The position numbers and the translations under genes are program-made. Below, piece after piece: positions 9,253-18,433 of a DNA stretch of 64,000 nt; the stretch's first letter is position 1; each line of letters begins with the position of its first letter. Location of the stretch: positions 60,844 through 124,843 of the forward strand of contig JAKFUL010000004.1 of the NCBI GenBank assembly GCA_021732665.1, written 5' to 3'. A model generated the notes under the pieces. That model was not told the origin of the DNA. It made no database searches and worked only from the letters and a program-made list of their open reading frames with translations. Source of the stretch: Acetobacteraceae bacterium. GTDB lineage: Bacteria > Pseudomonadota > Alphaproteobacteria > Acetobacterales > Acetobacteraceae.

Positions 9253-10523
9253 CAGAACATGTCCGCCGGATTGGCATCGCGCAGCTTGCGCATCGCCAGC
9301 AGCCCGGCGGTGAAGCACATGCCGAAGATCAGCAGGAAGACGTTCAGCGCCCGGTCGAAGGGCATGTGCAGCGGCAGGAAGGTGGCGCCGGCCACGAAAT
9401 CATACAGGAAGACCGAAAGCCCGAAGCCCGGGATGAACCCGATCACCGCCAGGATCACCGCCGCCCCCAGCACGACACGCGACAGATAGCCATTGGAATA
9501 GCCCATGGCCTTCAGCGTGGCGTATTCGCTGAGGTGTCCCGCGATATCGGCGAACAGGATCTGGTAGACGATGACCATGCCGACCACGAGGCCCATGATC
9601 GAGCCGAAGAGGAAGATGAAGCCGATGGGCGTGCCGGTCTCCCAATAGGCGCGCTCGCCCCGCACCAGCTCGACATGCGTCAGCACCACCACATCCTCGG
9701 GCAGCACGGCGCGCAGCCGGGCCTGGGCCGCCACCGGATCGGCGCCGGGCCGAAGCTTCAGCGCCACCAGATCGGCCATGCCGGGGTTGCGGCTGAACAC
9801 CCGGCGGAAATTCGTCTCGTTCATCACCACATTGCCGTCGGCGCCGAAGCTGGGGCCGATCTCGACCAACCCCACCAGCTCGAAATCGCGCCGCCCGACC
9901 TGGATGTGGTAGGGGCCATTCTCCCGGAACAGCCGCCCGATCGGGCCGAATTCCGGCCGTGACCGGTCATCGAAGGCCACCGTGTCCGGCCGCTGCAAGG
10001 CGCCCACCAGGGGTGCGAGGCCGGTGAACTCCACCGCGCCGACCGAGATATCCAGCCCGATCACCTGGGCCGAACGCCGGCTGCCCGTCAGCGGGTTGCG
10101 CACCGTCGCCTGCTCCAGATAGATCGGCACGGCCTGGGCCACATCGGGGTCGGCCAGCGCCTGCCAGGCCCGGGCGCGCGGCAGGCGTTCGGGCCGGAAG
10201 CTCGCCTGCGTCATCGGGTGCATCAGGAAGAGGTCGGCGCGCATGGCCGCCAGCATGTTGGTGGCACTGTCGAACAGCGCGCCCTTGAAGCCGAGCTGCA
10301 TGAAGACCAGCACGCAGGCGAACATCACCCCGGCCATGGCGGTGGCCAGCCTCGCGCGGTCGGACAGCAATTGCCGCCAGGCCAGGCGCACCGCCAGCAC
10401 CAGGCCCTGGCCGAAGCCGGCCGGCCGCGCGGCCGGCGCCACGGGTGCCACGGGTGCCGCGCCGCCCGCGTTCAACTCCGGCGCCCAGGCCAGCAGCCTG
10501 GGCTTCTTGGCGATCTCGTTCAT
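9252..10523 (-). CDS. devC: ABC transporter permease, DevC family (FtsX-like)
   Basis: LAWRQLLSDRARLATAMAGVMFACVLVFMQLGFKGALFDS...EYATLKAMGYSNGYL. Confidence 0.9.
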   Translation of the reverse strand: MNEIAKKPRLLAWAPELNAGGAAPVAPVAPAARPAGFGQGLVLAVRLAWRQLLSDRARLATAMAGVMFACVLVFMQLGFKGALFDSATNMLAAMRADLFLMHPMTQASFRPERLPRARAWQALADPDVAQAVPIYLEQATVRNPLTGSRRSAQVIGLDISVGAVEFTGLAPLVGALQRPDTVAFDDRSRPEFGPIGRLFRENGPYHIQVGRRDFELVGLVEIGPSFGADGNVVMNETNFRRVFSRNPGMADLVALKLRPGADPVAAQARLRAVLPEDVVVLTHVELVRGERAYWETGTPIGFIFLFGSIMGLVVGMVIVYQILFADIAGHLSEYATLKAMGYSNGYLSRVVLGAAVILAVIGFIPGFGLSVFLYDFVAGATFLPLHMPFDRALNVFLLIFGMCFTAGLLAMRKLRDANPADMF

Positions 10524-11632
10524 CGCGCCACCCCCGCGGTGCGCGCCGGGCTGATCGCCACCTGCACCTGCATGTTGGAGCGCCGGGCCAGCAGCGCGCG
10601 GGCCTCATCGCCCAGCGTGAGGCGCACCTCCACCGTGCGGGCATCCACCGCCGCCACCGGGTCGGTCCCGGCCTGCACGGTGCGGCGCACGCTCAGGCCG
10701 ATCTCGCGCAAGGTCGCGGCCATGCGCCGGCTCTCGCCGGGGATGATCACCTCGGCCGGCATGCCCAGCGCCAGGCGCGGGATGTCGGTCTCATAGACAT
10801 CGGCGACGACATCCATCGCGCTCAGATCGGCCAGCTCCAGCAGCCCATCCGCGCTCGTCACCTGGTCGCCCGGGCGGGCGAAGACGCGCAGCACGGTGCC
10901 GGCGATGGGGGCCACGACACGGCTGAGCGTGGCATCGGCGATGGCCTTGTGCAGCAGCGCCTCGGCACTCGACACCCGGGCCTCGGCCAGGGCCACATCC
11001 TCGGGGCGCGGGCCTTGCAGGGTGGCGAGGTCGGCCTGCGCCTGGGCGCGGTCGGCACTCGCCCGGATGGTGGCGTAGCGGTTGCGCTCGGCCACCGCCT
11101 CGGCGCCGGCGCCGCTCGGCACCAGGCGGTCGGCGCGGGAGGCGTCGCGGCGCGCGATCTCCTCCTGCGCGGTCAGGCTGGCGATGCGGGCGCGCTGCGC
11201 CTCGATCTCGGTAGCGCGGCCGCCGGCTCGGACGCGGTCGAGTGCCGAACGCTGCTCGGCCAGATTGGCCTCGGCGCGCATCACCTCGGCATCCTTCAGC
11301 GGCGCATCGGCGAATTCGGCCAGGATCTGGCCTTCGCGCACCTCATCGCCTTCGGCCACCAGCAGGCGGGAGAGGCGGGTCACCGCCATGCCGCCGGGCT
11401 GGTTGAGGCGGCGGATGCGGCTGCGCGGCTCCACCCGGCCCAGCGCGCCCACGCCCATCACGCCGCCCGGCGGCGCCCCCAGGGGAGCCCCCAGGGGAGC
11501 CCCCAGGGAAGCCACGGCGCCGGCCGGAGCAGAGCCTTGCGGCGGTGCGGCGGGCGCATCGCGTTGGCCGAGGAACCAGCCGCCGGCGCCGCCCAGCCCG
11601 AGCAGCCCGAGGGCGAGGAGCGCGCGCTTCAT
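10520..11632 (-). CDS. devB: Membrane fusion protein (HlyD/DevB family) of the ABC exporter
   Basis: N-terminal TM anchor, ALGRVEPRSRIRRLNQP...VAEGDEVREGQILAEF, VAPIAGTVLRVFARPGDQV. Confidence 0.9.
   Translation of the reverse strand: MKRALLALGLLGLGGAGGWFLGQRDAPAAPPQGSAPAGAVASLGAPLGAPLGAPPGGVMGVGALGRVEPRSRIRRLNQPGGMAVTRLSRLLVAEGDEVREGQILAEFADAPLKDAEVMRAEANLAEQRSALDRVRAGGRATEIEAQRARIASLTAQEEIARRDASRADRLVPSGAGAEAVAERNRYATIRASADRAQAQADLATLQGPRPEDVALAEARVSSAEALLHKAIADATLSRVVAPIAGTVLRVFARPGDQVTSADGLLELADLSAMDVVADVYETDIPRLALGMPAEVIIPGESRRMAATLREIGLSVRRTVQAGTDPVAAVDARTVEVRLTLGDEARALLARRSNMQVQVAISPARTAGVAR
11475..11510. repeat. 12-bp tandem repeat (GCCCCCAGGGGA x 2 + GCCCCCAGGGAA) inside devB
   Basis: Three consecutive 12-bp units encoding (S)LGAPLGAPLGAP after the TM anchor. 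Confidence 0.9.
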
Positions 11633-12231
11633 GGCGCGAACTCCAGCAGCAGGGTCAGGCTTTGGCGCAGCTCCCGCAGCTCGGTCTCGTCCAGCGTGTA
11701 CATGCGGAACAGATGCGCCATGAACAGCCCGTCGCAGGCCGCCATGATGGCGAGGCCCCGGCCGGTCGGCAGGCCGTCTTCGCGCAGGGCGGCGCGGATT
11801 TCGGCGAAGACGGCGCGCACCGGCTCCAGCAGCGCGGTGTCGTGGTGATGCGCGGCCAGGAAGACGGCGGTGGCGCGGTCGGTCCGCTCATCGGTGGCGC
11901 AGCCGCTGTCGAACTGCCAGGCCAGCAGGGCGCGGGCGACCTGGCCCGGGCCGGGCGGCACCGTGGCCAGCACCGCGTCGAAGCTCAGGCGGATATAGGC
12001 CGAAAGCCGCTGCATCAGCGCCTGCAGCAGCGCCTCCTTGCTGGCGAAGTGATACAGCAGCCCACCCTTCGAGACCCCGGCGGCGCGCGCCGCCGCGTCC
12101 AGCGTCAGCGCCGGCACACCGCGCGCCTGCACGATATGCTCGGCCGCGTCGAGCACGCGGATGGCGGTGTCATGGCCATGGCCGTGAATTGGGAAGAGCG
12201 GGGGGAGCGGCGGAGTGGATTGGTCAAGCAT
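11629..12231 (-). CDS. TetR/AcrR family transcriptional regulator
   Basis: MLDQSTPPLPPLFPIHGHGHDTAIRVLDAAEHIVQARGVPALTLDAAARAAGVSKGGLLYHFASKEALL: canonical TetR HTH. Confidence 0.92.
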   Translation of the reverse strand: MLDQSTPPLPPLFPIHGHGHDTAIRVLDAAEHIVQARGVPALTLDAAARAAGVSKGGLLYHFASKEALLQALMQRLSAYIRLSFDAVLATVPPGPGQVARALLAWQFDSGCATDERTDRATAVFLAAHHHDTALLEPVRAVFAEIRAALREDGLPTGRGLAIMAACDGLFMAHLFRMYTLDETELRELRQSLTLLLEFAP

Positions 12232-12244
12232 GTCGCCCATATAG

Positions 12245-12279
12245 ACCGTCCAGTCGGTACAGCAACCGTCCAGCCGGTA
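12245..12279. promoter_or_regulatory. Putative tandem TetR operator
   Basis: ACCGTCCAGTCGGTA (12245-12259) and ACCGTCCAGCCGGTA (12265-12279); each has ACCG...CGGT half-sites; 20-bp centre-to-centre spacing; lies between the divergent tetR and cupin genes. Confidence 0.65.
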
Positions 12280-12348
12280 AAGTTTTTTGTTGCCGCAACG
12301 AATCATCGCATCTTTGCAGCCCGGGCGCCACAAGGCATTACTGGCGCC

Positions 12349-13128
12349 ATGAGCCAGCCAGCCCCTACACCCGCCCCCATCCCGCCCGGCATCATCGGCC
12401 ACAACCGGGCGAACCTGACGCCGCATTACGCCATCTTCCCGCCCCAGGGCATCATGGACAGCCTGCTGCCGGGCTTGCGCGGCTGCATCCTGCGCTTCAT
12501 GACCAGCCCGGCCATGGGGGCGAGGTTCAGCCAGGCCATGCTGCTGGTGGCACCGGGCGGCGGCACCGGGGAGGCGATCGACAACAAGCTGCAGCATTTC
12601 CTGTACGTGCTGACCGGCGCGCTGGAGGTGACGGCCGGGCGCAAGAAGACCACGCTCGTCGCCGGCGGCTATGCCTATATCCCGGCCGGCGGAAAGCTCT
12701 CCTTCCGCAATGCCGGGGACATCGAGGCCCGCGCGCTGTGGGTCAAGCGCCCCTACACCGCGGTGGCGGGGATCGACCCGCCGAAATCGCGCTTCGGCCA
12801 CCGCGACGACGCGCCGCGCGAGGATGTGCAGGGGCGCTGGCGCTACTGGCTGCTCGGCACCGCCGACATGTCGATGGATTTCGAGATGAACATCATGGGC
12901 TTCGGCCCCGGCACGCATTTCCACTGCGTCGAGACCCATGTCATGGAGCATGGCCTGTACATGCTGGGCGGCCAGGGGCTGCAATTGCTGGGGCGGGACT
13001 GGCACGAGGTCTGGACCGGGGATTTCGCCTGGATGGGGCCCTATGTACCGCAGCAATTCTACGCCACGGGCTGGGGTGGGGCGGAATACCTGCTTTATAA
13101 GGATGTGAACCGCGACGTGGTGTTTTAA
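12349..13128 (+). CDS. (S)-ureidoglycine aminohydrolase-like bicupin (AllE/YlbA family)
   Basis: IGHNRANLTPHYAIFPPQGIMDSLLPGL...QHFLYVLTGALEVTAG...GTHFHCVETHVMEHGLYMLGGQG...WMGPYVPQQFYATG. Confidence 0.85.
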   Translation: MSQPAPTPAPIPPGIIGHNRANLTPHYAIFPPQGIMDSLLPGLRGCILRFMTSPAMGARFSQAMLLVAPGGGTGEAIDNKLQHFLYVLTGALEVTAGRKKTTLVAGGYAYIPAGGKLSFRNAGDIEARALWVKRPYTAVAGIDPPKSRFGHRDDAPREDVQGRWRYWLLGTADMSMDFEMNIMGFGPGTHFHCVETHVMEHGLYMLGGQGLQLLGRDWHEVWTGDFAWMGPYVPQQFYATGWGGAEYLLYKDVNRDVVF

Positions 13129-13298
13129 GCTTCCCTCCCGGCATGGCCGGCCTTGCTGGCTCAACGACCGGCAGATGCCGCAGTCAGTGCGTGGTCAGCG
13201 GCCCGCAGGAAACCCGCATGTGACCTGCGATCCAAAATGATCTTGAAATGGCAAATTATCGTCGGCTAAGCTTCCCCGACGTTTGGGGGGCAGCGGAT

Positions 13299-14222
13299 AT
13301 GCGCAAGGTCTCGAGATCCGCCTTCCTGATCGGCGTCCTGTTGCTCGCATCATGCGCGTCATCGCCAGCGCCAAAGGCCGTTGCAGATTTCGCCAGCGCA
13401 TTGGGCGCCGTGGAAACCGGCCTTGGTCGCCTGCTCACAACCTCGCGTGGGCTGACGCGGGATGCCGCACTTGAGGACGCAAACGCCACCTTTGTCGCCG
13501 ATCGACGCGACACCACTGATGCCAGAGCCGCAGTCCCGGCCGTTCCCGACCTGGCGACCCCGCGGGAGGCGGCTTCAGGCAGGGCAATGGAAGCGTCGAT
13601 CACCGTTCTGCGGGATTACGCGGATGACCTCGTCAGGGTTGCGTCGGGCACGCAGCTTCGGGCAACGCAGGCATCCATCAATGGCACCGTGGCCTCGGCT
13701 CAATCCGCGATTGCCCAGTTTGGTGGCCTTGCTCCCGGACAACAGCAGCAAGCCGATGCTGCTTCCGCCGCGCTCGGCGCATTGCTGAATTTCCTGATCG
13801 AACAACGCGCGGCTTCCGAATTGACCAGGATTGTCACCGAAGCCCACCCGCAGATCGAGACGATCGCCGGATTTCTGAAGGATCGCGTCATTGGTGATGA
13901 CCAGCACGGAATAGCCAGGGCTGTACGGCAGGCCTACCGCCAGATGGTCGCCCGCCAGGAGGCGACGCTGATGATCATCGCGAATGATCGCCGGATCAAC
14001 GCGGTCGACAGGGATCGCGCATTCCGTGAAGCCGCGGTTCGAATACGCGCAGCAGCAGCGACGCAATCCATCCCCGGCGCCACGAGTGACATGCTGGACA
14101 AGATGATCGTGGCGCATCGCGCTTTGGCGCATCCGGAGACGGCCGCCTCCGCCATCGGAGCATTTGTCGCCTCGGTGAACCGCCTGCTGAGCCTTTACAG
14201 CGACATACGCGGCGCGGGTTGA
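13299..14222 (+). CDS. Predicted lipoprotein, alpha-helical, unknown function
   Basis: Lipobox: MRKVSRSAFLIGVLLLASCASSPAP. The remainder reads as a long helical protein. Confidence 0.75.
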   Translation: MRKVSRSAFLIGVLLLASCASSPAPKAVADFASALGAVETGLGRLLTTSRGLTRDAALEDANATFVADRRDTTDARAAVPAVPDLATPREAASGRAMEASITVLRDYADDLVRVASGTQLRATQASINGTVASAQSAIAQFGGLAPGQQQQADAASAALGALLNFLIEQRAASELTRIVTEAHPQIETIAGFLKDRVIGDDQHGIARAVRQAYRQMVARQEATLMIIANDRRINAVDRDRAFREAAVRIRAAAATQSIPGATSDMLDKMIVAHRALAHPETAASAIGAFVASVNRLLSLYSDIRGAG

Positions 14223-14237
14223 GGGAGGAGAGACGTC

Positions 14238-14591
14238 ATGAGCGGTAGCGCCATGCCAGTTATCAAAAACCGGGAGGCCCTGGAAGACTGGAGCAATCTG
14301 GCAAAGTGGCTCGAGGATCGGCTCGACGAGCGCGCCTTCAGCGGCGAACTCTATTTGCAGATGTCGCATCTCTATTCGGTTGCGGTGCGGGAGATCAACC
14401 GCCTGGAAGCCAAGGCGGACCTTGAGGCTGATGAGCAATATCAGCCGAGGACGGCCATCGATGGTCTCAAGACAGCCGGCAAGGATCTGGAGGCGCTTGA
14501 GGACTGGCTAGAAAATGTCGGCGCTGCTGCAGACACAGTCAAACTCGCCGTCAGCGTCGCGGTCATGATCGCCAAGCTCGTGGCGGTTTAA
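14238..14591 (+). CDS. Small acidic hypothetical protein paired with the upstream lipoprotein
   Basis: 117 aa, starts 16 nt after the upstream stop; Asp/Glu-rich helix then hydrophobic C-terminus VKLAVSVAVMIAKLVAV. Confidence 0.65.
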   Translation: MSGSAMPVIKNREALEDWSNLAKWLEDRLDERAFSGELYLQMSHLYSVAVREINRLEAKADLEADEQYQPRTAIDGLKTAGKDLEALEDWLENVGAAADTVKLAVSVAVMIAKLVAV

Positions 14592-14659
14592 CTCAGCGAA
14601 CCGGCACGCGGTATGGATGGCCGGCACGGCTGCCGGCCCCGCGCCCCGGCCGGGCTCTC

Positions 14660-15538
14660 TCAACCCGCCAGCTCCAGCAACGCCGCGGCAAACGCCGCCG
14701 GCGCCTCCTGCGGCGGATTGTGCCCAACCCCCGGCAGCACCCGCCGTTCGAACCGCCCGGTGAATCGCGGCGATGCGTCGGGCCCCGGCGGGTTCACCCC
14801 ATCGCTGCCGCCATGCAGGTCGATGCAGGGCACGGCGATGTCGGGCTGCGCCGCCAGCGCCGCCTCGACAGCCGCATGCGCCGCATCGCCGGCCACCAGC
14901 CCATGGCGGTGGCGATAGGAGTGGACCACCGTCTCGACAAAATCCGGGTTGTGCCAATGCGCGGCGCTGGCGGCGAATTCCGCCTCGGAAAACCGCCAAT
15001 CCGGCGACCACATCCGCCACAGCAGCCGGGCGAAGGCGTCGCGGTCGGCCGCCAGGCCCCGGGCGCCGCGTTCGCCATGCAGATACCACTGGTACCAATG
15101 CCGCATTTCCCGGTCGGGCGGCGCCGGCTCGCCGCTGCTGGCGATGTCCTGGATGTTGTAGCCGGTGCAGGTGACAAGCCCGGCGCAGCGCCCGGGGTGC
15201 AAAGCCGCCACGATGCAGGCCGCCCGCCCGCCCCAGTCATACCCCGCAAGGACTGCGCGCCCGATCGCCATCGCATCCATCAGCGCCAGCAGATCAGCCC
15301 CCAGCGCCCCCTGCGCGCCGGAGCGCATGACACCGGGCCGGAGCCGGGTTTCGCCATAGCCGCGCAGATGCGGCACCAGCACCCGGCGCCCGGCGAGATG
15401 CGGCAGCACCGCGTCATAGCCGCGGGCGGAATAGGGGAAGCCATGCAGCAGGATGAGGGCCGGGCCATCCGCCGGCCCATGCTCCTCGACCGCGATGACC
15501 GCCTGGGGGGTCTCGACCAGCCGGGGTTCAACCTCCAT
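14660..15538 (-). CDS. Alpha/beta hydrolase (epoxide hydrolase/haloalkane dehalogenase-like)
   Basis: LILLHGFPYSARGYDAVLPHLAGRRVLVPHLRGYGETR...LAGYDWGGRAACIVA...GVGHNPPQEAP. Confidence 0.88.
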   Translation of the reverse strand: MEVEPRLVETPQAVIAVEEHGPADGPALILLHGFPYSARGYDAVLPHLAGRRVLVPHLRGYGETRLRPGVMRSGAQGALGADLLALMDAMAIGRAVLAGYDWGGRAACIVAALHPGRCAGLVTCTGYNIQDIASSGEPAPPDREMRHWYQWYLHGERGARGLAADRDAFARLLWRMWSPDWRFSEAEFAASAAHWHNPDFVETVVHSYRHRHGLVAGDAAHAAVEAALAAQPDIAVPCIDLHGGSDGVNPPGPDASPRFTGRFERRVLPGVGHNPPQEAPAAFAAALLELAG

Positions 15539-15592
15539 GCGGCAAGGCCCGTGGGTCGGCCTGGCGATGCGCAGCCCGCCCGGCCGCGCCAC

Positions 15593-15925
15593 TCACGGCT
15601 TGGCGTCGTTGGCGGCCTGCGGCTTGATCACGCTGCCGATGGTGCCGCGCACCAGCGTCACCCGCACATTCGGGGCGATCTCGGCCTCGATCTCGTCCGA
15701 GCCTTCGACCACCTTCTTCACCTCGGCGACGATGCCGCCGGCGGTGATCACCCGATCGCCGCGCTTGAGCTCGCCGAGCATGGCGCGGTGTTCCTTCATC
15801 TTCTTCTGCTGCGGGCGGATCAGCAGGAAATAGAACACCACGAAGATGAGGATCAGCGGCGCGAGCTGCATCACCATGGCGCCGGCACCGGCTGCGTCCT
15901 GCGCGTAGGCGGGCGAAATGAACAT
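15593..15925 (-). CDS. yajC: Preprotein translocase subunit YajC
   Basis: MFISPAYAQ...LAPLILIFVVFYFLLIRPQQKKMKEHRAMLGELKRGDRVITAGGIVAEVKKV. Confidence 0.95.
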   Translation of the reverse strand: MFISPAYAQDAAGAGAMVMQLAPLILIFVVFYFLLIRPQQKKMKEHRAMLGELKRGDRVITAGGIVAEVKKVVEGSDEIEAEIAPNVRVTLVRGTIGSVIKPQAANDAKP

Positions 15926-16027
15926 GTGTGAAGGCTCCGTAAGGTTTTTCTCGGGCGGAACCTAGCGGCCCGCCCCCGCACGTCAAGCGGCTGGACTACC
16001 CATCGCATCCGGGCCAAAGGCCCATGC

Positions 16028-16882
16028 ATGACAAGCCTGAACGACGCCCTCCTTCTCCGCATCGCCGAAGCGCTGGAGCGCCTGGCGCCCCCGCCGGCCG
16101 AGCGGATGGTACTGGAAGGCGCCGACGCCTTCGTCTGGCACCCCGGCCCCCCAGCGCGGCTGGACCCCGTGCCGAATGTCGCCCGGGTGGAACTCGGCCT
16201 GCTGAAGGGGGTGGAGCGGCAGAAATCCATCCTGATGGAGAACACCCTGCGCTTCGCCCAGGGGTTTTCCGCCAACAACGCCATGCTTTGGGGTGCGCGG
16301 GGCACCGGCAAATCCTCGCTGGTGAAGGCCGCGCATGCGGCGGCCAACGAGGCCCATCCCGGCGCGCTGGTGCTGCTGGAAATCCAGCGCGAGGATATCC
16401 GCACCCTGCCCGAGCTGCTGAACGTGCTGCGCGCGCAAAGCCGCCGCGTGCTGGTGTTCTGCGACGACCTGTCCTTCGAGCGCGAGGATGCCGATTACAA
16501 GGCGCTGAAATCCGTGCTCGATGGCGGCATCGAGGGGCGGCCGGCCAATGTGCTGTTCTACGCCACCTCCAACCGCCGCCACCTCATGCCGCGCGACATG
16601 ATCGAGAATGAGCGCAGCACCGCCATCAACCCGGCCGAGGCGGTGGAGGAGAAGGTCTCGCTCAGTGACCGCTTCGGGCTGTGGATCGGCTTCCACAACA
16701 CTGACCAGGATACCTTCTTCGCCATGATCGAGGGCTATGCTGAGGCGATGAAGCTGCCCATCGAGACCGAGGCGCTGCGCCGCGCGGCGGTGGAATGGTC
16801 GGTCACCCGTGGCGGCCGCTCGGGCCGGGTGGCCTGGCAGTTCGTGCAGGACATGGCGGGGCGGCTTGGGGTGAAGATCTGA
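16028..16882 (+). CDS. AAA ATP-binding protein, DUF815 family
   Basis: LLKGVERQKSILMENTLRFAQGFSANNAMLWGARGTGKSSLVKAAHA...VLVFCDDLSFEREDADYKALKSVLDGGIEGRPANVLFYATSNRRHLMPRDM. Confidence 0.93.
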   Translation: MTSLNDALLLRIAEALERLAPPPAERMVLEGADAFVWHPGPPARLDPVPNVARVELGLLKGVERQKSILMENTLRFAQGFSANNAMLWGARGTGKSSLVKAAHAAANEAHPGALVLLEIQREDIRTLPELLNVLRAQSRRVLVFCDDLSFEREDADYKALKSVLDGGIEGRPANVLFYATSNRRHLMPRDMIENERSTAINPAEAVEEKVSLSDRFGLWIGFHNTDQDTFFAMIEGYAEAMKLPIETEALRRAAVEWSVTRGGRSGRVAWQFVQDMAGRLGVKI

Positions 16883-17090
16883 CCCCGCAGCCTTTCCGCC
16901 TTGGCAATGATTCCCAATCCGGCAGCCATGCCAGGCATGGTCGCCCTCTGTCGCCGGCGTGATCCGCCGGCGGAAAAGCGGCGATGAGGCTGATTCTTCG
17001 GGCTCGGGGGCCTGTGTCCTTTCGGCCACCACACTGTGTTATTGCTGCCTAGTGCGGATGAATGAAGGAAAATCATCCGATCTCGATAAG

Positions 17091-17099
17091 TTATCCACA
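17091..17099 (+). promoter_or_regulatory. Single consensus DnaA-box sequence TTATCCACA
   Basis: Exact 9-mer match in the intergenic region upstream of the CHAP-domain gene. Confidence 0.3.
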
Positions 17100-17229
17100 G
17101 GGCCGACCAACAAATCACGACTGATTACGGCTTGTATCAAAACCCTTGGTTGCCCCCTCACCCCAACCGAAGGACAAAACGTTCAGGAGTTGGGCCGGTT
17201 GCGCCCGGGGGCTTCAAAAGGATTTTTGA

Positions 17230-18027
17230 ATGCGATATCGCACGATGACGCTCGGCCTATGCCTGGGCCTTGGCTTCACCACGCTGCCCATCCTCGCCGA
17301 GGCCGCAAGGCCCGATCAACGCAATACATCCTCGCAACGCCAGCAGGTCAGCCAGTCCGCCTCCGTCCGCGGTGGCTTCTCCGCCATGCCGCGGGCCAGC
17401 CGGCACAATCCGCGGCAGTCCCGCGGCACCGCCGCCGCCCGCCGCGGCACCTATGGCTATTCCGCCGGCATCTCCTGCGTGCCCTATGCCCGCCAGGCAT
17501 CGGGGATGAACATCTCCGGCAATGGCCGCGACTGGTGGCACAATGCCGCCGGCCGCTATGCCCGCTCCAGCCGGCCGGAGCCCGGCGCCATTCTCTCCTT
17601 CCCCTCCTCGGGCGGCATGCGCTCGGGCCATGTCGCCGTGGTCAGCCGGGTGATCAATGCCCGCCTGATCGAGATCGACCACGCCAATTGGGGCGGCCCG
17701 GGCATCGCGCGCGGCTCGGTCATGCATGGCGTCGATGTGATGGACGTCTCCGAGAACAATGACTGGACCCAGGTGCGCGTGCAGGTCGGCTGGAGCAACG
17801 CGAATTTCGGCCGCGCCTACCCCACCCACGGCTTCATCCTGAACCGCCCCGATGACGGCTCGCACCACTACGCCAGCTATGCCCGCGGCGGCTATTCGCG
17901 CGCCAGCTTCCAGCGCGGGCCGCGCAATGCCATGCCGACGAGCAATATCCGCCAGGTCGCGCTGACCAGCCGCCCGGCGCAGGCGCGGACCGCGATGAAC
18001 CGCACCGCCAGCACAATCCGGCACTGA
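17230..18027 (+). CDS. Secreted CHAP-domain protein (putative amidase/endopeptidase)
   Basis: Signal peptide, then SCVPYARQASGMNISGNGRDWWHNAAGRYARSSRPEPGAILSFPSSGGMRSGHVAVVSRVINARLIEIDHANWG. Confidence 0.88.
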   Translation: MRYRTMTLGLCLGLGFTTLPILAEAARPDQRNTSSQRQQVSQSASVRGGFSAMPRASRHNPRQSRGTAAARRGTYGYSAGISCVPYARQASGMNISGNGRDWWHNAAGRYARSSRPEPGAILSFPSSGGMRSGHVAVVSRVINARLIEIDHANWGGPGIARGSVMHGVDVMDVSENNDWTQVRVQVGWSNANFGRAYPTHGFILNRPDDGSHHYASYARGGYSRASFQRGPRNAMPTSNIRQVALTSRPAQARTAMNRTASTIRH

Positions 18028-18036
18028 GCCGGCAAT

Positions 18037-18228
18037 TCAGCCCGGCGGACGGAAGAACGCCGCCGCGGCCGAAAGGCTGGCCTGGCGTGCCGCCCGCGCA
18101 GCCTCCGCCCTGGCGATCTCGGCCCGCAGCGCCACCAGATGCTGGTCGAAATCGGTCACCGACCAGCCATCATAATGCGGCGGCGCCAGCGGCGCGTCAC
18201 GGCGCTTCGGCGCCTCATCCTCCAGCAT
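18037..18228 (-). CDS. DUF1192 family protein
   Basis: MLEDEAPKRRDAPLAPPHYDGWSVTDFDQHLVALRAEIARAEAARAARQ. Confidence 0.8.
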   Translation of the reverse strand: MLEDEAPKRRDAPLAPPHYDGWSVTDFDQHLVALRAEIARAEAARAARQASLSAAAAFFRPPG

Positions 18229-18433
18229 GCGACATTTCCTTTCGCGGCTTGCTTTGACCCTGGCGTGAACCACCTTTATGGTAGAAGACCAATCCGGCGG
18301 GACTCGACCCGCCGTCAACCCCATTCCGCCCTCGCGCCACGCGAGTGCCGGTGCGGGGGCCGCGGCATCTGCCCATGGCAGCCAGGCGCGCCCTGCCCTG
18401 GCCTCCCCGCCGCCAACCTGTGAACCAACGCCG

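Noticed and set aside
13299-14591. Classical toxin-antitoxin module
   Set aside because: The larger protein has a lipobox and neither product resembles a known TA family; retained only as an uncharacterised pair.
17091-17099. Chromosomal replication origin suggested by a DnaA box
   Set aside because: Only one consensus box and no dnaA, hemE, parAB or gidA nearby.
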